NCBI RefSeq assembly: GCF_905147365.1
Contig: NC_056428.1
Coordinates: 40,033,001-40,097,000 of the forward strand
DNA: 64,000 bases
Source: Aricia agestis
Lineage: Eukaryota; Arthropoda; Insecta; Lepidoptera; Lycaenidae
Direction: 5' to 3'
Shown: piece after piece, positions 43,953 to 53,819 of the stretch
Numbering within the stretch: position 1 is the first letter of the stretch
Layout: the number at the start of each line of letters is the position of its first letter
Notes under the pieces: model-generated
Told to the model about the DNA's origin: nothing
The model's input: the letters and a program-made list of their open reading frames with translations, nothing else
Databases searched by the model: none
Position numbers and translations under genes: made by a program

Positions 43953-43976
43953 CAGTTATCATCACTAGGAAAATCC
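43953..43976 (-). CDS. Candidate 24-nt coding microexon of the CD36-family gene
   Basis: Minus-strand GCTATTACAG acceptor and GTAAGTACC donor bracket 24 nt. In the phase needed to enter exon 42294-42429 it reads DFPSDDNW, continuing CSQPLE and then the Met at 42410, with no stop. It would lengthen the cytoplasmic N-terminus. The length is a multiple of three, so it could be skipped without shifting frame. The polypyrimidine tract is weak. It could also be a 5' UTR exon or a chance match. The exon before it was not found. Confidence 0.45.
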
Positions 43977-44442
43977 CTGTAATAGCAATGATTAGCTGAC
44001 TATAAAATGATTACTAAGTAATTATTTACTATAAAAACAATGATAATCATAAACAATGGTAAATACTTGCCATTGACAATGTACCTAATTAACTTAGGTA
44101 CGTTTGAATTAAAATGCAGTAGTTACTCAGTTCATTCAGTGTACTTAAAGGTCAATTCACAACGCGCACGACGCGGCGTTGTATTTTCAAGGCTCAGAAA
44201 ATCAGTTTTTACGATTCGGAATATGCATCTGTTTGTGTAGTAAATAAAGTTTTGAATACCTAATGTAAAAATTTCACGCCACGTCTAGTGACGAGATACT
44301 TAACAACGCTAACTACATAATAAAAGTGGCAACTCAACTGTCATTCATGCAAAAGGACGATTCATACTAGCGAAGAAAGGTCGCTGCAATGCGTCGCAAG
44401 TATTCCCCACGTGCGAGCTTCGAAGAATCGGAGACTGAAGAA

Positions 44443-44671
44443 TAGCTATGTCCACAATGTGCACTTTCATCTTCAATTTTCGTCATCAACTTTCATATTG
44501 GCGCATTCAATAATTGAATGCCTCAAGAAACGCAACGCCAATATCGTCATTTTTGAAGTTTTGGATACGGTCAGAGGGCATGCGTCGCGGGCATTCCTCA
44601 CCTTCGCTATTGTCTGCGCTATAACGCATGCCTTTGACGAATAGAAAAAAGGCACAGTGTGGACAAAGCTA
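44443..44671. mobile_element. MITE, TAGCTATGTCCACA family
   Basis: Ends TAGCTATGTCCACAATGTGC and GGCACAGTGTGGACAAAGCT with an inner inverted repeat around ATTCAATAATTGAAT. Overlapping open frames on both strands follow from the foldback. Confidence 0.82.
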
Positions 44672-44769
44672 GTGACATATTAGACATGTGCGCAGTGCCG
44701 GAATGTCTGTCCTTTAAAATAAGTATGCCCTGCCCTAAGAGACAAGTGGCAAGGGATTATCGTAAACGT

Positions 44770-44851
44770 TAGCGAAGCGATGGCTTATGTCAAATCGCAT
44801 ACATTTTGTTAGCAAAATGTATGCGATTTGACATAAGCCATCGCTTCGCTA
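44770..44851. repeat. Perfect inverted repeat, 39-bp arms, 4-nt loop
   Basis: TAGCGAAGCGATGGCTTATG starts the left arm. The right arm is its exact complement after TTAG. A third partial copy of the arm (ATGTCAAATCCCATACATTT) is at about 44894. Confidence 0.95.
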
Positions 44852-45016
44852 GTGAAATACTAGCGAATACTACTATATAATACGTGAATACTAATGTCAA
44901 ATCCCATACATTTTGTGGCGTTGGCGTTCTCTCTGGTATTTACCAATGAGTCCTGTGATACGAGGAGCGTACATGATACTAAACCTAATATCTTATGGGA
45001 CTTGTTCCTTGGACTA

Positions 45017-45271
45017 TCCATACTAATATTATAAATGTGAAAGTGTGTCTGTCTTTCTTCTTTCTGTCAATCTTTTTGTTTGTCTGTTACCTCCTCACGC
45101 CCAAATCCCTGAATTGATTTTGCTAAATTTTTGGATGGAGACACCTTAAAAATTTTGTATGGAGATACCTTATGTCCCGGAATAGGATGCTATAATTATT
45201 ACCCCGAAACAATGTACAGTCGTCGGCTGTTGAACGAATTTTGGCACAACGGAGTTGCGAGCGACATCTAG
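45017..45271 (+). mobile_element. Non-autonomous Helitron, family A
   Basis: Starts TCCATACTAATATTATAAAT and ends with the hairpin CAACGGAGTTG then CGAGCGACATCTAG and T. Confidence 0.8.
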
Positions 45272-45767
45272 TAATAATTTTCATAAATTCGTAAATGGAA
45301 GGGTAATAATAATTTAATAATTCGTAAATGCTGCCTGCTGCCTGCTGCCTGCTTTTATTTTGGGAACATGCAAAATGTGACCACTACAACAGGAGGGAGT
45401 GTGAAAAGGCTGTTCTTTCAATTAACACGTCGCGTCGTTTTGATAATTTTTCAAAGCAAGTAGTTGCATAATCGCGAATATTTGCGTGTTGCGATGTCGT
45501 CGCTTGCAACGTTGCAAAGTTTCTAAGCATGTTGCGCGGCAAATTGTTGCATAGTGCATACGCGGCTTTATCGTAAGTGACAACACGACACATATTAGCC
45601 GCGTCCTGCGATCAGATTAGCAGAATCTTGAATATCTCGGATTTGCACGTAAATTGGACTGGATTGGATTAAATTAGACACAGCTTAGATATAGGACGCG
45701 TCGAATTAATGTTACAAATTACAATGTATTTGGAGTCTGATTCGCGTACTCGTAGCTCTAAATATTC

Positions 45768-45870
45768 CTAGATGACGCCCGCAACTCCGTTGCGCCAAAA
45801 TTAGTTTATTGCGCGGGAACCGTACATTTTTCTGGGAAAAAAGTACCCTGTCCTTTCCCGGGGGCCCCGG
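45768..45870 (-). mobile_element. Helitron family A 3' fragment
   Basis: CTAGATGACGCCCGCAACTC and CGTTGCGCCAAAATTAG at the end, truncated after GTCCTTTCCCGGG. Confidence 0.68.
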
Positions 45871-45893
45871 GGCTCAACAATCAGCTGCTTATA

Positions 45894-46460
45894 CAGGGTG
45901 TAACAAAACTAAGTGATAATACTTTAGGGTGTGTATGTGTCCCTTACATAGAGTTCACTGTGAAAGTAGTAGCGCTGAAAGAGGAACATTTTTTTTGTGC
46001 TTTGTATGGGCAAGCGCTCCCGCGTCATGAATTTTCGGCGAACTCTATATAGAAGACCCATACACACCCTAAGCAGGGATTCCGAAGCTATGCATCGCGG
46101 CGCCCTGATGCGCCGTGGAAAGGTAAGAGGGGCGCGATGAGTCGATCCTCCAAAATTATCCGAAACCACAAATTTTATAAAATAAAATGATTATAATTCA
46201 TATAATAATTTTATTTTATAATATTTGTGGTTAATTATTAATTATGCCAAGTAGGCAGATGATGAAATATTTGTTTATTATTATTTACCTGCTTAATCTA
46301 ATAATTATAATCACTAAAGGTGTTTATTTATGTATATTTTTGTAATAGCTAGGTAAAGAGGGGCGCCGTGACAAAATATTGAACGTGTAACTGCACCGCA
46401 GGCTGAAAAAGATTGGGAACCCCTGCCCTAAAATATTATCACGTGTTTTGTTACACCTTG
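45894..46460. mobile_element. TA-type MITE split by a hAT-like element
   Basis: The left half (CAGGGTGTAACAAAACTAAG..CACACCCTAA) and the right half (CCCTAAAATATTATCACGTG..TTACACCTTG) belong to the family at 8010-8268. 46074-46425 is the insertion. Confidence 0.78.
46074..46425. mobile_element. hAT-like MITE, CAGGGGTTCC ends, nested
   Basis: Ends CAGGGATTCCGAAGC and GATTGGGAACCCCTG. The flanks repeat CCCTAA of the host MITE, a slightly degraded target duplication. The inner GGCGCC-rich text resembles hAT elements with CAGGGGTTCCCAA termini. Confidence 0.72.
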
Positions 46461-46489
46461 TGTTATTACTTTTTGTACGGAACCCCAAA

Positions 46490-47573
46490 TACCTAAATCA
46501 AAGTCCTCACATAATATATGAAATTGGCGTTTTGTAAGGGAGGAATATAAAGTCGATTTTTTTTTGTTTATATATTTAATTAATCAAAATATGTACCATT
46601 GTTATCGATTTTTTGCCATCTTAAGCTGGGTAATTCGTTGATCCCTTTACTAAAATAAAAAACGGAGGGACGAGAGTCAATAAATTCTTTGAATGCGGTT
46701 TGGACTGCCACATCAGAGTTGAATTTTTTCCTTGTAGGAAGTTATCCAAATACCGCTAAAATGGTAATCTGTTGGAGCAAGGTCCGGCGAGTACGGTGGA
46801 TGTCGCAGACATTCCAATTGCAGCTCCTCCAGTTTTGCGGCCGTCTGTTGTCAGTGTGTGGTCTAGCGTTGTCCTGAAGAAGCAATGGCCTAGAGCGATT
46901 GACCAGCCTTGGTTCTTTAGCAGCTAGTTCTTCCATCATGGTTTGCAGTTGCTGAAAATAGATATCTGCCCTAACCGTTTGGCCAGATTTTAGAAAGCTG
47001 TAGTGAACGACACCGGCAGTAGTCCACCAAACACTCACAAGTAACCTTTTCTTAGTCAATTTTCGCTTAGGGCAGGATTTGGCTGATTCTCCAGGAGACA
47101 GCCATTGCGACGAACGCCTCCGATTATCGTAAAGGATCCATTTTTCATCACAAGTAATGATCCGATTTAAAATCCCTTCATTATTGTGTCGGTTGAGCAA
47201 TGTAACGCAGCAGTCGACGCGTGTTTTCTGGTTTGCTTCACTCAATTCATGAGGTACCCACTTTTCCAGTTTTTTATCTTCCCTATTTGCTTTAAGTGGA
47301 TTATAGCAGTTTTATCACTTACACGGTACACCGAAGCCTGCTGCTAACTCCTAAGTGGTTTACGATGGATACGCTTCCACAATAGCCTTTAATTCTTCAT
47401 TATTCATTTTGGTCTCGGGTCGTCACCGGGGCTTGTTCTGAAGGTCAAAATTTCCAGAACGAAAACGTTGGAACCAAAACCGTACCGTGTTTTCTTTTGC
47501 GACACCAGCGCCATACACAATGTTAATTCTTCGAGCTGTTTCTGCAGCACTCGTGCCATGGTGGAACTCATAT
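46490..47573 (-). pseudogene. mariner transposase relic, interrupted by an LTR element
   Basis: The longest frame (46742-47245) reads SEANQKTRVDCCVTLLNRHN, then RIITCDEKWILYDN with the first catalytic Asp, LLVSVWWTTAGVVHYSFLKS, and LLLQDNARPHT with the second Asp. A shifted frame supplies PPYSPDLAPTDYHF with the third Asp. Upstream pieces encode the helix-turn-helix part (TSAAETARRINIVYGAG, RFRSGNFDLQ). The DD34D triad is visible but frames are broken in several places, so it is inactive. The N-terminal end stops at 47573, where the LTR element begins. The mauritiana/cecropia group is likely but unproved. Confidence 0.88.
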
Positions 47574-47578
47574 TATGA

Positions 47579-47824
47579 TGTTAAATGTAATGGTAGATGT
47601 TTTGATTTCCGGGAGATTGATTCTAGTGATACAATTGTATAGAATACATCCGGTCGGGGAAAATGAAGGCAGATGCCGTTGACGTACGGAAAAGATGGCA
47701 GGCTAAAATCAATCTTCAAGAAACATTAAAGTCTTAAATGCATGATTATGGAATATTAAGAGCATTTTGTACGTAACATGGAATAATAAAGAGTTTAAAA
47801 CATAAGTATTGAAGTCTTTGATAA
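47579..47824. repeat. Left LTR (246 bp)
   Basis: Begins TGTTAAATGTAATGG and ends CTTTGATAA. It differs from the right copy at two positions in 246 bp. TATGA at 47574-47578 precedes it. Confidence 0.82.
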
Positions 47825-48019
47825 TATCTTCAGAAGTGGATAATGGATCCAATTCGGCGCCCTCAGTATGAAAAACATTGACCGTAATTCATGTTGAGCC
47901 TGGTTGCAACTTGGCGAGCGATCGAGAAGTACAAGTGTGGCGACTGGCGATGCATGTTCCGTGGAGACGGGGTCCACGTGATTTTCGCTACATGAACCTC
48001 GAGGCAGCTAGGGCACCTA

Positions 48020-48445
48020 CGATGAGCTTAAGTGATGTTTGATGAATGAGATGACACGACACGAATCATGAGCTTGAGTGACGTTTGATGAATGAGATGA
48101 CATGACACGAGTCATGACTTGAGTGACGTTTGATGAATGAGATGACATGACACGAGCCATGACTTGAGTGACGTTTGATGAATGAGATGACATGACACGA
48201 GCCATGACTTGAGTGACGTTTGATGAATGAGATGACATGACACGAACCATGACTTGAGTGATGTTTGATGAATGAGATGACATGGCACGAACCATGAGCT
48301 TGAATGACTTTTGATGAATGAGATGACATGACATGAACCATAAGCTCGAGTGACGTTTGATAAATAAGATGACATGATACGGACCATGAGCTTGAGTGAC
48401 GTTTGATTAATGAGATGACATGACACGAGCCATGAGCTTGAGCGA
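48020..48445. repeat. Minisatellite, 45-46 bp unit, about 9 copies
   Basis: The unit contains GAGTGACGTTTGATGAATGA then GATGACATGACACGAGCCAT. Central copies are nearly identical and edge copies more diverged, the usual pattern of unequal exchange. 45 bp is 15 codons, which keeps all three minus-strand frames open and explains repetitive frames at 48017-48573. These are probably not proteins. Confidence 0.93.
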
Positions 48446-48489
48446 CTGACTGATTGATGATGACGATGACATAATACGATAGAAACAAA

Positions 48490-48680
48490 GAGCAACGTTT
48501 TAGTACAAGTCGAGTGTCGGACGGTGAGCTGGAGCGACGGCAGATCTCGACGACTACCCACTCGAGACGTCACGGGCCACGGCAGAAACGAGGAGCTGGA
48601 GCAACGTTTTAGTAGGAGTCGAGCTTCGGACGATGAGCTGGAGCCTGGAGCGACGGCCGATCTCGACGACTACCTGCCTG
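48490..48680. repeat. About 105-bp tandem duplication
   Basis: GCAACGTTTTAGTACAAGTC..GATCTCGACGACTACC recurs as GCAACGTTTTAGTAGGAGTC..GATCTCGACGACTACC. The second unit has an extra GAGCCTG. It lies inside the LTR element, right after the minisatellite. Confidence 0.82.
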
Positions 48681-49047
48681 TGAGCTTGAGTAACGTTCAA
48701 CAAATGATTATCGCGATGAATCACAGCTGAGACGATACGAAGATAGAAACCGCGAGTTAACGAAGTGACGGAGGTTCTACCCAGCAAACAAGAACATCGA
48801 ATCGCCGACCGACCGATCATCGAGCTTCTGGTTTGATCAATCTGGAAATGAATGAAAAGGAAAATTTAAAATAACTATGTATTTCGTTTCTAATTCACTC
48901 TCATTGAGAAATTAATAATATAGCTAGGAACGAGGTCGTTCCACTTGTCAGATGGCCGAGCTGTAAGCTTTATGTTTAGTTTATGTAATAATTTACGTTA
49001 AACCTTAATAATATATTTGATTATCTCGGTATCAATAAATATTAGGA

Positions 49048-49293
49048 TGTTAAATGTAATGGTAGATGTTTTGATTTCCGGGAGATTGATTCTAGTGATA
49101 CAATTGTATAGAATACATCCGGTCGAGGAAAATGAAGGCAGATGCCGTTGACGTACGGAAAAGATGGCAGGCTAAAATCAATCTTCAAGAAACATTAAAG
49201 TCTTAAATGCATGATTATGGAATATTAAGAGCATTTTGTACGTAACGTGGAATAATAAAGAGTTTAAAACATAAGTATTGAAGTCTTTGATAA
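49048..49293. repeat. Right LTR (246 bp)
   Basis: Same sequence as 47579-47824 apart from two transitions (GTCGAGG for GTCGGGG, GTAACGTGG for GTAACATGG). Confidence 0.82.
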
Positions 49294-49298
49294 TATGA

Positions 49299-49420
49299 TG
49301 TTTTGATAACATTAGGCAAGACTTTGTCCGATTATTGAGGTGTACGTGGTATTAAGTGATGCAAAGTTAAGTAGGATTAAATGATAGTATAGGTACTGTG
49401 ATAATAAATACTTGATAGTG
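49299..49420 (-). pseudogene. Probable 5' remainder of the split mariner
   Basis: On the minus strand CTAATGTTATCAAAACA leads straight to the TCATA target duplication. Beyond the LTR element the sequence continues into the mariner segment encoding YEFHHGTSAAET. An ATG here could be the original start. The outer terminal repeat was not recognised. Confidence 0.4.
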
Positions 49421-49421
49421 A

Positions 49422-49895
49422 CTATTTTATCTTGATAGTGACTATATTGTCATCTCTGATATACACACACACTCCAGCTTTGGGTAGAAAGGAGTGCTCG
49501 AGGTAATACCCTGGGTGGGAAAGGTATGATGTGTCACTCGGAGATGATATCTGCGTCTCGGTTAAAAAGAACAAAGCCGGCTTTGCCGTCTCAAGGTGGT
49601 AATGGACGGCATTAAGGTTGGAGTGTAATCCCCTGATATTACAAAAGTCCATGTTTAATATCGAGGGGGGTGCCTTTGTGTGTTTGCTCTTGCGCCGAGC
49701 AGATTGGAGCGCAGTTTTGCCCTCCCCAGAATACGAGGGGCAGCCTGGACGTCCACGTTCAGTTCCAGGAGTTCCTGAGCCTGGACGCCCAGAGAAGGAT
49801 TCTCCAACGCAGTTGGTACCCTCCTGGGGTAACAAATTGTTTTTCAACTGCGGCATTTCTAGGGGGGTAGGGGATTGAGCCTCCGGTAAACTCAC
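49422..49895 (-). pseudogene. 5' part of a CR1/Jockey-type LINE: endonuclease start
   Basis: 157 codons. The C-terminal half reads LNMDFCNIRGLHSNLNAVHY, AKPALFFLTETQI and GVCVYIRDD, the N-terminal strand and the catalytic Glu (LTETQ) of an apurinic-type endonuclease. The first half is Gly/Pro/Ser-rich and may be a leader. The frame ends soon after CVYIRDD, so the nuclease is truncated and no RT follows. Its 5' UTR continues to about 50030. Confidence 0.75.
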
Positions 49896-50035
49896 TCACT
49901 CGGCGAAACACAGCGCAAGCGCTGTTTCACGCCGGTTTTCTGTGAGGCCGTGGTATTTCTCCGGTCAAGCCGGCCCATTCGTGCCGAAGCATTGCTCTCC
50001 CACGGACAAGTGGGACTCCCTACTACTCTATGACA
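49896..50035 (-). mobile_element. 5' UTR of the CR1-type LINE
   Basis: Minus-strand CGTGGGAGAGCAATGCTTCG, CGGCACGAATGGGCCGGC, ACAGAAAACCGGCGTGAAAC, TGAGTGAGTTTACCGGAGGC. The same block occurs at 30840-30985 joined to a LINE 3' end. Confidence 0.65.
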
Positions 50036-50574
50036 ATGCAAAATGGCGATTGGCGCCCGTCTTCGCCTAGTAATTGAATGTTCGGATTTTAATTGAAAAT
50101 AATTAAATAAGAATGCCGATGAATTAATGTTATTCCGTTGCATTTTGAAGTGTTACTGGAATATTTATTGCAATATCTTAACCCATAACTAGGCATTTTT
50201 GTGACTTTTTTGTTTTTGTTTTTTATTGTTGTGTAGGTACGTCTGGCGTGCAGAAGAGCTCGCGTGCGATTTTAGTTCGCTGCGGGCTGCGGCTATAATA
50301 TAGCTTCTGTTGAATGTGACCAAGCATTGCGTTGCGGTGTCAAGTCCAGTACGTAGTACTTACAGGGCTGTAGCTAGACTCAGATTTGAGTTAGGGTAGC
50401 ATTGGTTACGGGTAGGGCAGAAGTTAAAAAATTGACATAATTTATTGGTTTTCTAGGGTTTTGATATTTTTAAGGTGTTATTGTGGTTTTAAGGTAGGGC
50501 ATTGCCCCCCAATGCCCCCCTCTAGCTACGGCCGTGAGTACTTATAATATTATGTCAGTGCTTAATATCACTAT

Positions 50575-50935
50575 TGTTCATATTCTTGCCCGCAATATCG
50601 TTTCGGAAATCGCACATTTTTACGGAGTGAAAACTAATCTATGTACTTTCTCGAAATCTAAAACATTTCTATCCAAATTTGCATCAAAATTGGAACTGCC
50701 GACGGACTGACCGACACACTTTGTCATTTATATTTTACTGGTTAAAGCCTGCAGGCTCCGCTGTGCAGAAATTCGTTTGTTACTTCGAAATGTTAATTTT
50801 TCGGGAAAAAAGTATCCTTTCCCGGGACTCAAACTCTCCATACCAAATTTTATCAAAATGGGGTTAATGGATTAAGCGTAAAGAGGAAACAGACAGACAG
50901 AGACATCAGACACTCGGACATCGTTTTTTTTCAAA
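50575..50935 (-). mobile_element. Degenerate Helitron family A copies
   Basis: Two partial bodies in tandem: TTGCCCGCAATATCGTTTCG and, from about 50745, GGCTCCGCTGTGCAGAAATT, each followed by TATCCTTTCCCGGGACTC-like or CATTTTTACGGAGTG text. ACAGACAGACAGAGACATC closes the block. Confidence 0.55.
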
Positions 50936-51028
50936 AGAATTTGAATTAATTATAAAAGACAAAGATGGTAACTAAGATAGTAACAAAACTACACAGAGTA
51001 GGTACCTATCTGAAAGCCTATCCATACT

Positions 51029-51255
51029 TCCATACTTACTAATAAGTAATAAAAATATTATAAATGCGAAAGTGTGTCTGTCTGTCTGTCTGTTACCTCT
51101 TCACGCCCAAACCGCTGAACCGATTTTACTGAAACTTGGTATGGGGATACTTTGAGTCCCGGGAAAGGACATAAGATAGTTTTTATCCCGGAAAAATGTA
51201 TGGTTCCCGCGCGATAAACGAGTTTTGGCGCAACAGAGTTGCGGGCATCATCTAG
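51029..51255 (+). mobile_element. Non-autonomous Helitron, family A (best copy)
   Basis: 227 bp from TCCATACTTACTAATAAG to a clean 3' end: hairpin CGCAACAGAGTTGCG (6-bp stem), GGCATCAT and CTAG, followed by T. No Rep/helicase coding, so it depends on an autonomous relative. Confidence 0.87.
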
Positions 51256-51523
51256 TATTTAATAATTTTTGGGATTATCACTATATTAGTAGATATTATA
51301 TATTATGTACCTATCTAAATGAGAATTATACACGTATGCATCGACATGACCTTATCTGTAATATATTTGACATAATTATCTGATAACATGGTCGATTAAA
51401 TTTGTTTTCCTCTTACTAATGGAGTTACGGGCGTCATCTAGAATAAGCATGACCGACGTAGGTAATTTTGTGATAATGTTTAGATATTTTGTAAATTTGT
51501 AGTTTACTCTTTCTCTTTTCCTT

Positions 51524-52378
51524 AGGGCCAATTTAAATTACCGCAGAGTCGAAGCGCATTGAAGCGAAGTATCAAAACTGTACATAGCAAATCCAACCTT
51601 AACTCCAAAGCTTAAGGAACTAACGCTGTTTTCATACAAAAACGTCATTTTGACAGTTCTCCTTTACCAGCAGCGCCCATTGACATATTCATTTAAAGCC
51701 TTGGTGCACTCATGGAGTGTAGATGGAGGAGAACTTTACAGGGATCTGTATGTAATAAGTGTCCGCTGAAATGCGTTAAATTAGGGTGGTGCTACAGTAG
51801 CAACAGGGTAGATTTTAAATCATTTAGCAGCTTTTATTTCAGCTATTTTAGGTTATATTTTAATATACTTCAATTTATATTATGTCACTAACGGCTACAT
51901 TCATTCCATACCCTTTGCTGCAGCTAGCGCCACTCTTGGAGGATTTTTCAACTGTTATTTACTGCGTACAGCTGGACACTTTTTCAAATATCCCCCATAA
52001 GATAGTTCTCCTCCATCTACCCTCCATAGGTGCACTATATATTGTTTTAAATTGTAATTAGTTAAAGATGGCCCCGTGCGAGTTTCTTACGCCGGCTCTT
52101 CTCGCAGGTTAGTTCCCGAACCGGTGGTAGGCAATAGGCACCTTAGTATCGACGTTCGGAAATATTTTTGTACAAAATTACTGTGCATAAAAAAAAATTG
52201 ATTTTTTTATTTTTGAAAGCGTTTCCGAATTCGCGCGCATGCGCCCGACCAACGCTGGTTGATCTCGCAGAAGTAATATATGTGCATTACGTTCTTCAGT
52301 TAGGGTGGATTTTCTGTGAACAGTTTTTGGGAATTCGCTTCGCTGCGCTTCGACTCTGCTCTATTATAAATTGACCCT
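51524..52378. mobile_element. 855-bp element with inverted ends, carrying a LINE 3' piece
   Basis: Left AGGGCCAATTTAAATTACCG then GCAGAGTCGAAGCGCA; right TGCGCTTCGACTCTGC then TATAAATTGACCCT. Between them, 52065-52160 matches the 3' UTR of the LINE at 13200-14376 (GTGCGAGTTTCTTACGCCGG). No transposase frame. Confidence 0.7.
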
Positions 52379-52999
52379 TTTGACAAAAATAAACATGTCA
52401 CAAGTATTTGTAAGAATTTAGTAATCTTAATTGTTATCTCTACAAATCTATATCTAACCTCAATGTCACAAATTAATTAATTAACAATAAAATATGATAA
52501 GTGACAATTGTAGAATCCGATATAGTTATTTATCTATCAACGAGGATGGCTAATGGCTCTAATTATTATAAGTGTTACGCTCTTGCGTATGAGTAGGTAC
52601 CTATACTAATTTTGGTAGGTAAGTGTTTGATAAGGCTCGACTTATATGTATGCCGATTTTTATGTCCGCCCGAACGCGCTTGACAAGCTTGACCGCTAGA
52701 CCACGAGATCATTATTATGCGATTGTATGTAAGGTGTACTTAACAAATTACGTGAGGTGTTTTTTTTTTAATTTTTATTCAACCTCGCTTCAATTTTCTT
52801 TCAAAAATCTACACTACACTTTCAATTTTTATTCAAAAATCTCACGTGAGATTTTTCAAAATGTGGATTTCTCGCAAACGCGTTGGATTGTTATTTGTTT
52901 GACAGTCAGTAGATGTAAAACGCCAAAGTATGAACGAAATTATTTTCTTTCGAACGATTGGGTGATAGTAACGAACGAACTATGAGGGTTAAAAAAAAA

Positions 53000-53815
53000 C
53001 TACGTAGTGCCCTCGCGCTTTGCTTTGCTCATCTCGGCGGGTGCACTACCGTGCTCCCAGATAGTGGTTAAATGCTTAGGACTAACCATGAACCGAAAAA
53101 AATTGAGACTCATCAATAGGACTAGCATTACGATTCGGTAGTCGTCTAACTATAATGAATTCATTATGATGCTATGTTGTAGTTATAAATTATACTGTGT
53201 TGTTTATATCGCAGCACAGTTTAGGTGCTATGAATTATTGTGATATAATAGTACTTAAACTTGTAATATAACTTCAACATTTTCTTACCTTTCATTTCTT
53301 CTTGTGATTTACTGTCGTAGAATTTACAAAATATTAATAAACATCATCAAAACCTACGAATAATAAAAACTAATCAAAACACAAAAAATTATCCCACAAA
53401 CTAAAATTATATACAAAAACACAAATAAGTAGTTCTATTCAATATTAAAATGAACTATTAACTACATATCCATGGGTATATTTTCACTGAAACAGGGAAA
53501 AATATTGCGTGTGCCAATTTCTGCAATTCCCCGTGAGATTAGCCGATAAATAAGATAACCCAAGAGCTAGCGACAGCCAAATATCGTCATTTTATAAGCC
53601 TTGAACATCCAGTATGGAATTTTGGTCGCGGTTACTTCCTACCTACCTACCTTCCTACTTGTTTCAAGCCTTCGATAAAATATAAAACTCAATTTTTATC
53701 TTTTTTCCTCGTGATAACTGTAGAAATCTCGTCTCCCACTGCCGAACACTTATCTCATACTAATCGTCCCTAGTTCTTACTTACCTCTATTATAGTCGAA
53801 CTGAAAGGTTGCCTG
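53000..53815. other. No feature recognised
   Basis: AT-rich; no coding, RNA gene or clear repeat recognised. The upstream exon or promoter of the CD36-family gene could lie anywhere in 44000-64000 but was not identified. Confidence 0.35.
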
Positions 53816-53819
53816 TATA

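Larger units (their letters stand above)
11696..43976 (-). other. CD36 / class B scavenger receptor family gene, partial (8 exons)
   Basis: Minus-strand gene built from eight exons (one a candidate) joined by GT..AG introns with compatible phases. From the ATG at 42410 the joined product is about 362 residues. Family members act as membrane receptors or lipid transporters for lipoproteins, fatty acids, carotenoids or pheromones, with both termini in the cytoplasm. Visible features are an N-terminal membrane helix, VRDLLFDG, and a cysteine pattern VCN, DICR, CYC, DGC, SC matching the six disulfide cysteines of CD36. The FDAEAS..TEDD stretch recalls SNMP2-type proteins, but the subfamily cannot be fixed without alignment. 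The C-terminal third, with the second membrane helix, is missing. Introns reach about 10.6 kb and are full of transposons. Confidence 0.88.
47579..49293. mobile_element. Short non-autonomous LTR retrotransposon (TRIM-like)
   Basis: Two 246-bp direct repeats, 99% identical, flank 1223 bp with no gag, protease or RT motif. TATGA follows the right LTR (49294-49298) and precedes the left (47574-47578), giving a 5-bp target duplication. The interior begins TATCTTCAGAAGTGGATAAT; a TGG a few bases in could start a primer-binding site, but no tRNA match can be named. No clear polypurine tract precedes the right LTR. Internal tandem repeats fill 48020-48440 and 48490-48680. High LTR identity means a recent insertion, into the older mariner copy. 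Confidence 0.75.

Noticed and set aside
48020..48445. CRISPR-like array
   Set aside because: Repeats are contiguous with no unique spacers and lie in a eukaryotic LTR element.
48017..48573. Three overlapping minus-strand frames of 105-153 codons with repeated peptides
   Set aside because: Caused by a 45-bp unit lacking stops in reverse; all three frames are open equally, so there is no sign of selection on one.
47579..49293. Simple segmental duplication instead of an LTR element
   Set aside because: The repeats have equal length, begin with TG and are flanked by the same 5-mer inside a mariner gene, which fits an LTR insertion better. The duplication alternative remains possible if no other copies exist.
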